Assembly: GCF_040412425.1 (NCBI RefSeq)
Contig: NC_089766.1
Coordinates: forward strand, 48,298,297 to 48,362,296
Direction: 5' to 3'
DNA: 64,000 nucleotides
Origin: Macrobrachium rosenbergii
Lineage: Eukaryota > Arthropoda > Malacostraca > Decapoda > Palaemonidae
Part shown: positions 19,301 to 30,619 of the stretch, in pieces
Layout of the letters: each line of letters opens with the position of its first letter
How positions within the stretch are numbered: the stretch's first letter is position 1
Program-made: the position numbers and the translations under genes
The notes under the pieces: generated by a model
What the model saw: the letters and a program-made list of their open reading frames with translations, nothing else
The model's database searches: none
What the model was told of the DNA's origin: nothing

Positions 19301-22300
19301 ATGCATCATCTTGCAACAAACACTGAAAAATAAGCAATTAATTTTAAAAACTGTCACAGATAAAAGTAAATATATAAAATTTTTCTATGAAGCATACATA
19401 CTGTGATTTGTTTTCCAGACATTCCTTAGATTTGATAGTCTTTTGTCACAGACGGAAAAGTCATGGCAACTTATAATACATATGCCACCTCAACCCCCGG
19501 ATATCTATCAATCCCATTCCTTATTTTTTGTAGAAATTGTATGAATAAAAATAACAAATTAAAAAGAAATTTGTATTTTTCCTGATATACAAACCCACAA
19601 CATCATATGGTTAGGATATCCTTAGCACACATGCGCAATGACGGCTATAAATAGCCTTGTTTTGAAGAATACCACTGGCTAATTAAGGGCCACGTAGGCC
19701 TCTCAGACTCCAATTGTTCCTCAGCTGTCATAGCGTCAAGACGTGCTATTATACGCTCTGCGTATTTTCAACTCGCTTTGTATTTTGGAAGGTTTTGAGA
19801 GGCTTTAACTTTTTCCACTGGTCTTCCTCTTTCCTATTTTGGTCTTACTTGAATTTTTATTTAAACAGACGACCAAATTGTTCAATCCCGTAGTGTTTGC
19901 ATGTGCCTCTATAGAACCAGGAATTACAGTATTCACATAAAACATGTTTATCTCTTCAGACTGACTGTCATTCTCTGCACAAAGAGGCTGGATCATGTGG
20001 GCTATTCAACAACTATTTCTGGGACAAATGAGCAAGATGAATTCGAAGAGGAGAAAAAAATGACTTTAATGTGGCTCTCTTTTTGGTCTGAAGAATGCCA
20101 CAATTCACTGATGGGTCTCTGTTTTAATTACTTGTTATGAGATTCATTATTCCACAGTCTGCCGTTTATTAAAAATTATGGGTTTTGGAGATATTTATCA
20201 ATCACTGACAGGAATGGCTACTGTTGATCTGCTCGTAGTAGCTGCAGCCTTTGCTGCTTAACCAGTACCTTCGTTTCCCTTTGTTTATTAAAGGACAGGG
20301 ATCAATCATATTTAAAATTTACACCAACTTCATATAACATGAAGAATGAAAACTTTTAGTCTTTTAGTCCAATAAGTATTTTTAAAGTCAATGAACATTA
20401 AAACTTAATGTGGAGGCATGCTGTCAATAATCTTAGGAGATGAGTTTATTGCAAACATTTATTCTGTGAAAATGGAAGAATTATTATGTACATTCTATGA
20501 ACTGGTGTTCATTTTCTTTGAAGTAACAGTCAACAAGAGCAAGAACTACTTACCAAGTAAACTTCAAAACTGAGATCTCTATCCTCGATCAGTGTGGTGT
20601 CACGCAGCAATCGATTTATTTGGGACTTCCCAACTGCAAGAATGAACATGCGTCATTACAGGGCAATATTGTTATAAATTAGTTTGAGACAAGACTCATA
20701 TTTCTAAACTCTTTCTTTTGGGCTCACCCATAAGGATTCATTCTTTAAAGACATTAGCATAGAAGAAAATAGGGGTAAAGTTGGATAGCTGGGGGAGGTG
20801 AGACTAAGCAGAAGGGAGAGAGTAAACTGCAGAATGCCATACAGCTAGGGCTGAAGACACTTCTTCATCCCCACCACTATCCTCAACTAGGGGTTACTTG
20901 CCTCGTCACATATTCTCCAACTATATCCATTGAAAGTATCTTCCTCTGCTAAACCCTTCTCCAAATCCTACATCCCTTTATCATGTCATCTAATCCTCTG
21001 CCCCCTTCTTGACCTTCTATCTCTAACAAGTTCTACCCAAGACTTCTTCACTTGTTCCTCCTCACTCATCTGTACCACTTGCCCATAACATCCTAATCTC
21101 GTCTCTCTTATTATGTCAGTAGTCTTTACCACCCTCGCACTTTTAATTTTGTCATTTTACAGTCTCATAAACAGTGAGATCCCCAAAGCTCACATCAGCA
21201 TCCTCATTTCTGGTTGCTCCTTCATTTGTTCCTTGTTCCTTCTTAAATGTCCATTTTGAACCATATATCATCACTGGTTTGATTACGGCACAAGGTACAA
21301 CAGATCTTTATGTTCAGTTTATTTGGCATTTTTTTGTCACACACAAACCCTGGCACCTTCCTCCTTTCCCCCAAAGCTGCCTTTATCCTATTTCCAACCT
21401 CAGCTTCGTACCCTCCCTCTTGCCTTAAAGTTGATCGTAAGTATTCTAAATTCTTGACCTGTTTCAACCTAAGCCTCTTCTTGGACTCTATAACCTCACT
21501 TTTACCCACACTTACCTTCAAACCACCCCATTCCAGAGGTTCCTACCACTCTCCTACCTTTCCTTAACAATTCTTCTTCTGTCTCTGCCATAATCACCAT
21601 ACTACCTGCATATTACAACTGCCATAAATTTTCATTCTGAAGCCCTTCAATCAATACATCCATAACCATTACAAGCAGAGATCAGCCAAGTGCCAATCCT
21701 TGAAGTAAATTAACTCCAACTTCAAACACTTTTGTATTTTGGCAGGCTGTTATTACTGCCGTCCTTGTTTTCACATACTGTATATCATTTCAACCAACCT
21801 AACCAACTTTTCTCGCACTTTGCTCTTCCTTGAACACCTAAACACTACATCATGGTATTCTATAAAATGCCTTCTCTAGGGCTATAAATGCACACAGAAC
21901 TTACAATTACCTTCTAGCCTCTTTTCCTGTAACTTTCTTATTATCAAAACAGCATCAACTGTACCTCTCCCTCTAATAAATACATACTACTCTTCACCAA
22001 TCTTCACAATTGTTCCTCATCTCTCATTAAGTGTTCTTAATACAAATATTCCAAATGTTCTTTTACTTTGATTCCTCTATAATTACCACACTCCGGAGTA
22101 CCTCCCTTCTGTTTATTCACAGTTATCATCAGACTTTCTTCCCAGTCATTTGGCATTACTCTATTCCCTCTTCCCAGATTGTCCTTAACAGTTCTAGTAT
22201 CCATCCTTCCCCCTCCATACTTAGTATCTTCAGCATTGCAATTTACTGCACACTCTTATGAACCAGGTGCTTTGCCATCCTTCATTTTACTTATTGCCTT

Positions 22301-25300
22301 CTTTAGGACTATACATTGTATCTCTCATCTTCAGTGTGACATATTGTATGTGGTACTACTTAAGGGAAATAAACATGGTTCTTTTATAGATAGCAGACTA
22401 AAAACAAGTGAAATGTTCTGCACATCAATATTTTAGTTCTGATCAACAAAGCAAACTAAAATTCTACTTATACTAGAACAACTAAAGGAGGTAAAAAATA
22501 TTCTGAAAGTATAGACAATAAATTTGCCATGAAATGTTTACAAACCTATTGCACACATGCTTCATTCCCAATCAAATGGTAATCCGAGTCCAGTTTTTGA
22601 CAATTACATCAGTCACCACCCAAAATACTTATTGCTATTAATCCAAACATACGTGTGGTGGACATGACTGGTTGTGTACCAAAATATGAAAGACACAAGA
22701 CCATGGTTATTCAAGGTTAACATCCATACATCCACTTTCTCTTTGTTGCAACACTTCAGTGAATTGTATTCTTCCTACATTTCATTAAATCATCATCATA
22801 AATGTTTTTACAATAGAATACAAAGAATAGAATGTAGAATTTAGGCCAAAGGCCAAGTGCTGGGACCTATGAGGTCATTCCGTGCTGAAAAGGAAATTGA
22901 CAGTTTTGAGAAATGTAATAGAAGGAGAACCTCGCAGTTGCACAATGAAACAGTTGTTAGAAAGAGTGGAAAGTCAGATGAAGAAAGAGACTATGAGAGG
23001 AGGTACAGTGAAAGGAATAAAAGAGGTTGTAGCTAGGGGCCGAAAGGATGCTACAAAGACCCCTAAGTAATGCCTACAGTGCAACACGAGAAGTGTGCTG
23101 AGGGCTCTGCCCCCCTACGGGGATAAATGTTTTTAAGCTGGCGTTTCCCTTCATAGGGTAAGATGGATAAAACGTCTCTCCACTCTCCTCTGTCCTTGTG
23201 CTCTTTCTGCCCGAACTGCAATCAGGTCCAGGTCTTCGTCTATCCCCTTCCTCCATGATTTCCTGGGCCTCCCTATAGCTGTGATTTATAGCCTCCTAAC
23301 TTTATACGTTCAAGATTACGATAATTTTGAATCCTTATTAATAATTTAGACTGCTTTACAGATACAATGCTATACCTTGCTCATTCCTGTTAATCTTTCA
23401 CCTCATTAACATTATTAACTGTACATTAAATTATCTTTACATTATATTGTTAGCTTTTTAAATCTACCTTAAACCAGCCTCCACAATTTAAGCTAAATAA
23501 TGCATTATGGCATTACTCATCAGCTTTTCTATATTTTTAAAAGTTCCTAACGATAAGGAGTTCTGTGATCATCTGGAGAGATGTACCAACACTTGCAAAG
23601 GCAAACTGCTGTGATCTTGTACCAGAAAATGTGTATAGACATATTAGCTGGGCCTTCATCTTCAGGAAACAATCACTAATACAGAGCAACAGTAATGTTA
23701 AAATAAAACACAATTCTTTCTGGGCGATTGCTAACGCACCATATTGACAAAATGTTTTTTTCTTATGATTGCGCCTTAATTCCTTCAGAAAAATGTTACT
23801 ACTAGATGCCTTACCTGTCATTTGAGGGCAATTAGTATTCAAATACTGTTCTAAAATTAACTTTGAAAGCATAGAGGCCGAGTAGTCCATCTCCTTCGCC
23901 ATCCTCACTAATATTTCTGGCGGCTCACCTGACTCAATCTTTGAAAGATATCTGAAAAAGTAATAAGAAATGAGTTCTGATGAAAACAACATTCTTTATT
24001 TAAGGGGGAAATGCGAAGTAAACTATACTATACACTTTCTTACTGTACTATCAAAAAATAAATAAACACGAAAGTTTAGATTTGCACAAAGAGCTACAAA
24101 ATTTGATTCAGTGAAAAAGGAATAGATATTCACTCCAATTTGTTTATCCTTTACACTGTTCTTATAAAGGTAGTCCCAGGATTACGACAGGGTTCCGTTT
24201 TTAAGCAGCGTCATAAACCGAAAATCGTCGTAAATCGAAAAATCGTCGAAAATCGTCAAAAGTCCTAAGAAAACCTTACTTTTAATGCTTTGGGTGTATT
24301 GAAAACGATGTAAACTGCATTTTTATTGAGTTTTTCATAAAAAAAACCTCCAAATTTTTATCATTCTGCCGTTTTGAAGCCATATTCTTCTGTCGTAACC
24401 CTGGAACATGTGTCATACACCGGAAAATAATTTCTGATGAATATATTTGAAAACCTCGTAACCTCGGAATGTCGTAAGCCGGACCTGTTGTAAACCGGGG
24501 ACTGCCTGTATACACTATGCCAACAGCCTTAGTACTTCTGAAAGCAATGAACAATGATCTTTTTTACCATCGTGACCCTAACTCAAAAATGGATGCAGGG
24601 TATACTGTATCTTTCGGGAGGAAGGCCCAGTGTATAAAGTGGCCCCCACAGGGAACACAGCAGAGATTCACTCATTTCTTTATACATCCCTTTGACCATC
24701 ATTTTCTGCCACCATAGTCTGTACTGATGTTTTCATCACTACATCCTCAATATACCTCTTTAATAATAAGTGGTCCATTCAAGCTAAACAAATTTTCTTA
24801 AAAATAATTAAATATAAAAGAAAAATATATAAGAAGTTTCAAGATGGTCCAAAATAAATGGAAAGTAATGGGAGGTTTTGGAAAAAAAGAATTTCACAAA
24901 ACACTGTGGGCAGTAACTTGTTGTCCCACTCCATTCTTAGTCTACTATACAGGCAGTTCCCAGGCTAAGACGAGCTCGGCTTACGACGTTCCAAGTTTAC
25001 GACGCTCTCCAAACATATTCATAAAAAAAATTATTTCCCGGGTTACAACGTCGATCTGACAGAAGAAATACGGCTCCAAAATGGCAGAATGGTCAAAATT
25101 TGGAGGTTTTTACATGAAAAGCTCAATAAACATGCAGGTTATGTCGTCTTCAAGACACCCAAAAGATTAAAATTAAGGCTTCCTTAAGATTTTTATGATA
25201 CTTCGGGTTATGATGGTTTTCAGCTTACGACGCAGTGTCGGAACAGAACCCCTGCCGTAAACCGGGACTGCCTGATTTGTGTTATTCCCTATACAGGCAG

Positions 25301-28300
25301 TCCCCGGTTATCTCCGGGGTTCTATTTCTGAGGGTGTGATGATAACCAAAAATCGCCACTAACCGAAAATCTGCGACTTCTGCGCTTTTTCGGCGATTTT
25401 CGGGGGTTATCGGCGCCGAAAAGCGCCGATTTTCGGTTATCGGCGCCTCTGTTTGGTATGTAATGGCGCCAATACCCAATTATCGGTGCCGATAAGTGGA
25501 AATCGGCGATTTTTGGCGCTGAAAATTGCCGATTTTCGTCGCTAGACAAGCCCCATAAAAACGGATCGCTGTTAACCAAGCCCGCCGTTAACCAGGGACT
25601 GCCTGTACCCATATCAATAAATGAATAAACTATGTTATGAAAAGCATTTTTTTAAACTATGCTCTTTTAACAATTCTGTGCACAGCCTCCACTGTCATTG
25701 GGTGTCCTTTGTTTGTGCTAATACTTACAGCCTCACATCTTAGGTAGCCAAGGCAGCTAATAACAACTGTGACACAGAGTAGGGGCCCCCTTCTAGTGAG
25801 GGTTACGATAAGAAAAGACTCCAGCCTCAAATCTTAAGATCATGGCCTTGTTCTTAGCTAACACAACTCAATTCTTAGGGGTTAACACAGGTACACTGTG
25901 GGAACACAAGTTCCAGTGATAAAGTGGAGAATTAATAGAAACCAAAGAAAAGCCTAAAGATAAATAACAGAACTTGACTGAAAAGAAGAACAAAAGGAGA
26001 ACCATCAAAGCAAAATGGTAGATGAAGCGTCTGATGCTACCTACACTATTATTTTTCAATGACCTTTAATTGAAAAGTCAATAACCTATAAACCTTGACA
26101 TAACCATTTCTGGAAATACTAAAATACTAATCTTATTCCATAGGATAAATGACTAACTTCAGCATGTATCAAAAGGAAGGTTAAACTGATGAACAGGCCT
26201 GCTTTTAAATCTATCCGACACAAAAGAAGGACCAAGATATTCCAGCCATAACCTTCCAATATTTAAAATAAAAATGAAGCATTCAGGCAAGCGACGAAAT
26301 ATAATCTTTGCTCTACCTTTCATAAATATCACTTGCTTTATCTGGGGCGCTGATACGATGATACGCCTTCTTGACTTTTCTTCGTACCTCCTGAATGTAG
26401 ATGTTACTTAAGGTATCTTCTTTAATTCTGAAAAAGGAAAAAATATATCTAAAATGCTTTAAATGTCTTATTAATGTACAATTCATTTCTTACATATACA
26501 AATCACTGTAAGAAGTTAGTCACTAGTATTTTTATTCTCGTTATTCAAAATCAGCAAACATATATGAGGAAACAACTTTCCAGGTCATTCACTTGTCAAG
26601 TACCCATCAACAGATTAGAAGCTCATAGACGAAAAACAAGAGAAGGAGGAAAAAAGAAAAGAAATAATTAACAAGTATATACAGAAAGAACATTCAAAAC
26701 TTTTGTGCAAAGGTTAGTAACTTCGATTAAGAAAATGGAAACAAAATCTAAAATATACTCTGCCTCATAAATACAACCCTATCATAGCAGTACTTGTCAT
26801 TATTTAAATCTGCTTGCAGTTGCTACCCATTTCATTAAGTGGGAACTGTGCTGGAGGAGAAATTGTCAGATAAATAGTCCCGTTCTCTAAGTGTTCAAAA
26901 AATGACAGAAATTCTGGACACCATTCCGAGAAGATAAGAGCCAGTCATCACGGATAAGTGACATCACATAGCGTATGCTTAGCGCCTCAAATGAGGCTCT
27001 GCAGTTAGCTTCCAGCATGTGGGAAAGAGATGAAATATATCTACCACTTTTATAAAGCTCTGCTATTAGCTTGTCTTCTGTGACAGGAAGATATGGTGAT
27101 TGAATTGAATACAGAATTTAGGCCAAAAGGCCAAGCACTGGGACCTATGAGGTCACTCAGTGCTAAAACGGAAATTGACAGTGAACGGTTCGAAAGGTGT
27201 AACAGGAGGAAAACCTCGCAGTTGCACCATGAATTAACTGTTAGTAGGGGGTTGAAAGTAAGATGGAAGACAGAGAATATGAAAGGAGGTACAGGAAAAG
27301 GAACAAAGGGGGTTGCAGCAGCTAGGGGCCTAAGGAAGGCACGCTGCAAAGAACCTTATGTAATGCCTACAGTGCATTACTTAAGGGGGATGTGGTGATG
27401 CCAATGTAAGAAATGAGTGCATGGTGTGGTAGGCTTTGTATTGTTACTATGATTTGATTAGAGGTTAAAACAGAAGCTGATAATGTCAGATGGTAGGGTT
27501 CAATACAAAAATAACTTTATGCTATAAAAGCCAAGCACTGAGGCACTTTCTGCAATTCAGTGCTTAGGGCAAAGCAAAGAAGAGGTGGAGTGGTTGTACA
27601 GCAAGTTAAGAAACCCCAAAAATAAACGAGAAGTTGAAAGATCTAAAGGTGAAACTGGGAAAAAACCCAACAGTTTCATTATGAAACACCATAATAGTTA
27701 GCGAAGTTAGACAGCAAGACGGATGACATGAAGTGGGAGTGGATGTAAAGCAAAAAGCTAAAAGGTGGGTGCACCAATTACCTTTAGTAATGCCTGGAAT
27801 ACAAGATCAGCCCCTCTATGTTGTATGATATAAAATTCACAAGACAAACTGCATTCATGGTCCACTGATTCCTCAATGGAAAACCATGAAAAAACCCAAG
27901 TTAGATGAATCGCAACAAGAGCTGCTTATGTGGTTTATTGTTCAGCAGGCCACAGGGAAGCTTATTTCAGGCCCTCTCATCACTTACAGGGTCAGGCTGT
28001 TTCCCAAGATATGAAGATTCAGGAGTCATCTGCCTTCTTGGACTGGTGGCTGAGAAACTCTGACCATGCAAAATAAACAACACTATGCAAGTGTTCCAGT
28101 GCTATTTCATAATTTCAGCTCTATCCCTCTAGTTTTGCTTTATTATGTATGGGTCAGCATATATGCTCTAAACTTAGGCTTCATGGACTGCAAAAATTTT
28201 CAAGCATAGTCTATCTCTGATTTGAAATTTTACAGGGAATGTTTTGAAACCTATCTTAATTTGACAGTTCTTAGTAGCTCTCATAACTCTTTTGTAATCT

Positions 28301-29763
28301 TCAAGACTATCTTCATTAAATTACATAAGCACACTAATTACTTTAATATGAGGGCAACATTAACATCCATAATTATTATTTATGATAACAGTGAGTTTTG
28401 ACTGATTCTTTGATGAGGACCCTGTCAGGTGTATCATCATTTGTCCATCTGCAACATATTTTGATGAGTCATTCAGAAGATACAGTTCTGCTGCTCACAT
28501 TCCAGCCACTGCTAATTCAGGTGTATCTTTGTTTGAATAATCCGTAAGTTGTTTTTCGAGTGGTGTAACTTGTGAAAGGGTGAATGTGGATCAGCCAAGT
28601 CATTTTTTGGACGAGTTGCCTGGTACACTAGGTGTCATCTTCTGTTATCCTCTCCAGTGCAGACAGTAGTATCTAACCAATGTTGTGAATCCACCAAACT
28701 GAATGTTGGCTATTTTAGTATAAGAGTGCCAACACTGGTTAGGTAAGTCAGTCCTCTGCAGCTGGAATTAAGTTTGAAGTCTGCTTCATCACAAGATGCT
28801 CAGAATTTGCCCAATGAAATTGACTTCAAGTTATTTTCACAACTTTTACGTTGACAGGCAAGTCCTTCGGCTTCAGCCCAGTTTTCTAAGATGAGGATGG
28901 ATGGTGTGTCTCAGTGGTACTTATGGTGTCAAAGGCTTACACATACCATGAAGAGTAAGGCAAGCACTCTAATGACATCATCTTATCAGTATAGTAAGTA
29001 AATAATGCTAAAGAAACCTAAAAGCTGAAAGTCATAAAGTAAAAAAAACACTCTTATTTTTCATTATCATTTTTATTTACTGCAAATAAATCTCAGCAAC
29101 AAGAAAATAGTACTACTTCAACTCTATCTAAACACAAAAAATTAAATAACAGCAGTACAGGTGTATTTTGTCACAGACAGTGACCAAAGGACTGCATCTT
29201 ATATAGCCAGGTCTTCAAATGACTACTGCAAAAACAAGAGTGAGTGATACTCATTTGAGAAGACTCAATTCTTGGTTAATAACACAATGCTATGGGCAGT
29301 ATTGCATGACCAATAAAAGTAGATTTTACCTTACATGGAAAAATACCATTAAATCTGCAAGAAAGGATCCGATGCAAAACTCAAAGCATGTTTAGAAAAG
29401 GCTAAGAGAGCTGGACAAAACAAAAGCTAATGGATAATGTTTTCTGTATAATTTCTTTACATTACGTAAACAACAAAAATTTGTCCAAAGATATCAATTT
29501 TAGGTGAATTTACAAAGTTCTTACCAAAGTATATATCTGCTCCCATCACGGACAGCTTTCATCATACTACTGCCTTGTTCAATGTAGCTGTTTTTCACTA
29601 ATCTACATTACAGATTATGTGTGGAAACTACTTGACTTATATAAAGAACTACCTTTAGAAGCTATACTTACTCTGGGAACTGTTTGACTAAACACGGCAC
29701 TACGTCCTCAGCTTTGTGTTTCTGTATGAAATCTATAACTTCACAATACTTTTTCATCTTCAT
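16172..29763 (-). CDS. CDIN1: CDIN1 (C15orf41 homologue), CDAN1-interacting nuclease-like protein, complete
   Basis: Eight coding exons on the minus strand, in transcript order: 29672-29763, 26317-26427, 23815-23951, 20554-20633, 19273-19322, 18737-18870, 18213-18318, 16172-16304. They total 843 nt, or 280 residues plus TGA; human CDIN1 is 281 residues. All borders are GT-AG and every phase agrees. The N-terminal half is helical (helix-turn-helix-like). The C-terminal half has a PD-(D/E)XK nuclease core: Pro193-Asp194 in DKTPD, then Glu212-Ser-Lys214 in [12 protein letters not shown], then [20 protein letters not shown] and FPTNI near the end, all as recalled from the human protein. In humans the protein binds codanin-1 and is mutated in congenital dyserythropoietic anaemia type Ib; its role in crustaceans is not known to me. 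Start: two nearby ATGs (MKMKK), and I chose the first. The exon's acceptor 27 nt upstream shows that a non-coding 5' exon exists somewhere above 29,790. Confidence 0.96.
16436..16590 (+). mobile_element. LINE 3' UTR fragment
   Basis: Plus-strand copy of the same LINE tail (tctgtatttccctttacctc, later gggcttgttccatatg) ending in a short impure (AAT)n. It is diverged and lies in the last CDIN1 intron. Confidence 0.75.
16600..18190. other. Last CDIN1 intron, unclassified sequence
   Basis: No exon seen. Part of 17,600-18,150 reads on the minus strand with retroelement-like fragments ([19 protein letters not shown]), but I cannot place them in a family. Confidence 0.35.
18213..18318 (-). CDS. CDIN1: CDIN1 coding exon 7, ExK motif
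   Basis: Encodes [20 protein letters not shown], then DQLWSYWN. Glu212 and Lys214 are the (D/E)XK half of the catalytic core, and their spacing from the PD motif equals that of the human protein as I recall it. The acceptor is attttccag and the donor GTATGA. Confidence 0.96.
18737..18870 (-). CDS. CDIN1: CDIN1 coding exon 6, PD motif
   Basis: Encodes [20 protein letters not shown], then the acidic [13 protein letters not shown] and NIPI. It carries the PD half of the PD-(D/E)XK active site (Asp194). The acceptor is catttgcag and the donor GTAAGC. Confidence 0.95.
19273..19322 (-). CDS. CDIN1: CDIN1 coding exon 5 (50 nt micro-exon)
   Basis: Encodes [16 protein letters not shown], matching the human stretch that ends CCYGPLVDCIKH. 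At 50 nt it is easily missed by gene finders. The acceptor is atttttcag and the donor GTAAGT. Confidence 0.92.
19440..20540. other. CDIN1 intron 4, possible old repeat
   Basis: Contains tttgtatttttcctgatata next to caaacccacaac, a motif I associate with ends of decapod repeats, and a GC-richer stretch at 19,600-19,800. No coding sequence was supported. Confidence 0.3.
20554..20633 (-). CDS. CDIN1: CDIN1 coding exon 4
   Basis: Encodes [19 protein letters not shown] and FEVYL, matching human SKSIINSMLRD with a downstream helix. The acceptor is cttgcag and the donor GTAAGT; it ends in phase 0. Confidence 0.93.
20800..22330 (-). mobile_element. Decayed LINE reverse transcriptase
   Basis: Minus-strand reading, with frameshifts, gives KDGKAPGS, then [26 protein letters not shown], a decayed polymerase box ([17 protein letters not shown] in place of a YADD-type core), then [20 protein letters not shown] and [15 protein letters not shown], and a C-terminal stretch resembling RLRWYGHV. 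These are ordered motifs of a non-LTR reverse transcriptase with a CGNYRGI signature. Many stops; inactive. It lies in CDIN1 intron 3. Confidence 0.82.
22838..23123 (+). mobile_element. Family A copy 3
   Basis: Nearly full length, ending ccccctacgggg. It lies in CDIN1 intron 3, with a LINE relic directly after it. Confidence 0.85.
23124..23290 (-). mobile_element. LINE ORF 3' end remnant
   Basis: Minus-strand frame [19 protein letters not shown], then [10 protein letters not shown] and a stop, resembles the RGRPRKTW...DR..WR ending of RT-containing LINE ORFs. It abuts the 3' end of a family-A copy at 23,123. The boundary upstream of 23,290 is not visible. Confidence 0.55.
23815..23951 (-). 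CDS. CDIN1: CDIN1 coding exon 3
   Basis: Encodes [19 protein letters not shown], then [18 protein letters not shown]. The human equivalent contains [20 protein letters not shown]. The acceptor is actttttcag and the donor GTAAGG. Confidence 0.95.
24168..24510. mobile_element. pogo/Tigger-like MITE
   Basis: Starts aaggtagtcccaggattacg and ends gtaaaccggggactgcctg, followed by TA. The ends are inverted repeats of the CAGGCAGTCCC type. No transposase. It lies in CDIN1 intron 2. Confidence 0.75.
24952..25275. mobile_element. pogo/Tigger-like MITE
   Basis: Starts after TA with caggcagttcccaggctaag and ends cgtaaaccgggactgcctg. The interior (cttacgacgttccaag) is related to the neighbouring copy at 24,168. 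Confidence 0.8.
25293..25608. mobile_element. pogo/Tigger-like MITE with GC-rich palindromic core
   Basis: Starts after TA with caggcagtccccggttatc and ends gttaaccagggactgcctg followed by TA, so terminal inverted repeats and a TA target duplication are visible. The interior is a series of ggcgccgaaaagcgcc and gattttcggttatcgg blocks. Confidence 0.85.
26317..26427 (-). CDS. CDIN1: CDIN1 coding exon 2
   Basis: Encodes a basic helical stretch ([16 protein letters not shown]) ending DIYER. It corresponds to the human segment with EYQKHIKRTH and ESYYQR. The acceptor is ctttttcag and the donor GTAGAG. Confidence 0.92.
27108..27391 (+). mobile_element. Family A copy 4
   Basis: Nearly full length, with a short insertion in gcagcagctaggggcc and a decayed 3' end. 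It lies in CDIN1 intron 1. Confidence 0.85.
27525..27828 (+). mobile_element. Family A-related, strongly diverged copy
   Basis: The order of blocks is kept but each is altered: gccaagcactgaggcacttt, ggtgaaactgggaaaaaacc, cattatgaaacacc, ctttagtaatgcctgg, agcccctctatg. It is either an old copy or a separate subfamily, and sits 130 bp after copy 4. Confidence 0.55.
27830..29660. other. CDIN1 intron 1, no supported feature
   Basis: Unique-looking AT-rich DNA. No exon, tRNA or recognised repeat was seen. Confidence 0.45.
29672..29763 (-). CDS. CDIN1: CDIN1 coding exon 1
   Basis: Encodes [16 protein letters not shown], then PCLVKQFPE. The exon itself runs to 29790, where an acceptor (tttttttcag) shows that at least one 5'-UTR exon lies upstream. 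The donor is GTAAGT. Confidence 0.9.
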
Positions 29764-30385
29764 TTTTGGTCTTTCCTGGTGACCGGACACCTGAAAAAAA
29801 TAAAACCTATTAGTGCCTGTATACTGGAACTTATGCTGTCATCTTATCTCAACTGTTACATCTTTTAATATGGGAGCTGTAAAAATGTACAAAATTTCCA
29901 ATGATATTTATGCTACCAAATTACAGAACTTTTTATTTATGTTATAATGCTCAGAATGGTGCAGCAATAGTACAGATCAGTCATCAACTGAAGACTGAAT
30001 GCCTGAGTGAGTTGCAATTTGGTAAAAAAATGACAGATTACTGTAATTTCCTGCCCAGATAATTTAACATACAATATCCCAACTGCTTACCTTACTAATT
30101 GTATATGACTGACCATCACTTTCTAACAGATATGGCTGATCATTTTGGGAACGAAGTTTTTAAGAGAGAACAAATAACAGAGTGATGAGTTCTAAGAGCA
30201 ATGGTAAGACACAATCAAAATTTCTGGAGAGGCAGCGGGAAAAGCACCTCCTTCATGTCTGCCTTGACTACAGATAATAAATTAACAACTCTCCTACCCC
30301 GGAATCCCCAGTGAACATAACTTCATGTACGACATATCATACCTGACGTGGGTTGCTCCTTTTGCAGTAATTGTATAAATACAGT

Positions 30386-30614
30386 ATAGGCAGTCCCCAC
30401 TTACCGGCGGCATCGGTTAAAGGGGTTTTGGTGTTACATCGCTTGGCTAGTGACATTGTTAACCAGATTTTTGGTGCCAGTAAGCAGTTTATCTGTGTTG
30501 GTAAATGGTTTATCGGCATGATAACCAGTTAACAGCGCTGTTAAGTGGTTTGTCGGAGCTTATCAGTGGTTTGTTCGGCAGCCATCATCAGTGATTAACC
30601 GGTCAACTGCCTTA
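30386..30614. mobile_element. pogo/Tigger-like MITE, diverged
   Basis: Starts taggcagtccccacttaccg and ends taaccggtcaactgcct, a decayed terminal inverted repeat. The interior repeats tggtttatcggc and ggtttgtcgg. Confidence 0.65.
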
Positions 30615-30619
30615 CTTAC

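Noticed and set aside
23537..23992. 151-codon minus-strand ORF taken as a single gene
   Set aside because: Only 23815-23951 is coding (CDIN1 exon 3); the rest is intron read-through beyond the GTAAGG donor and before the acceptor.
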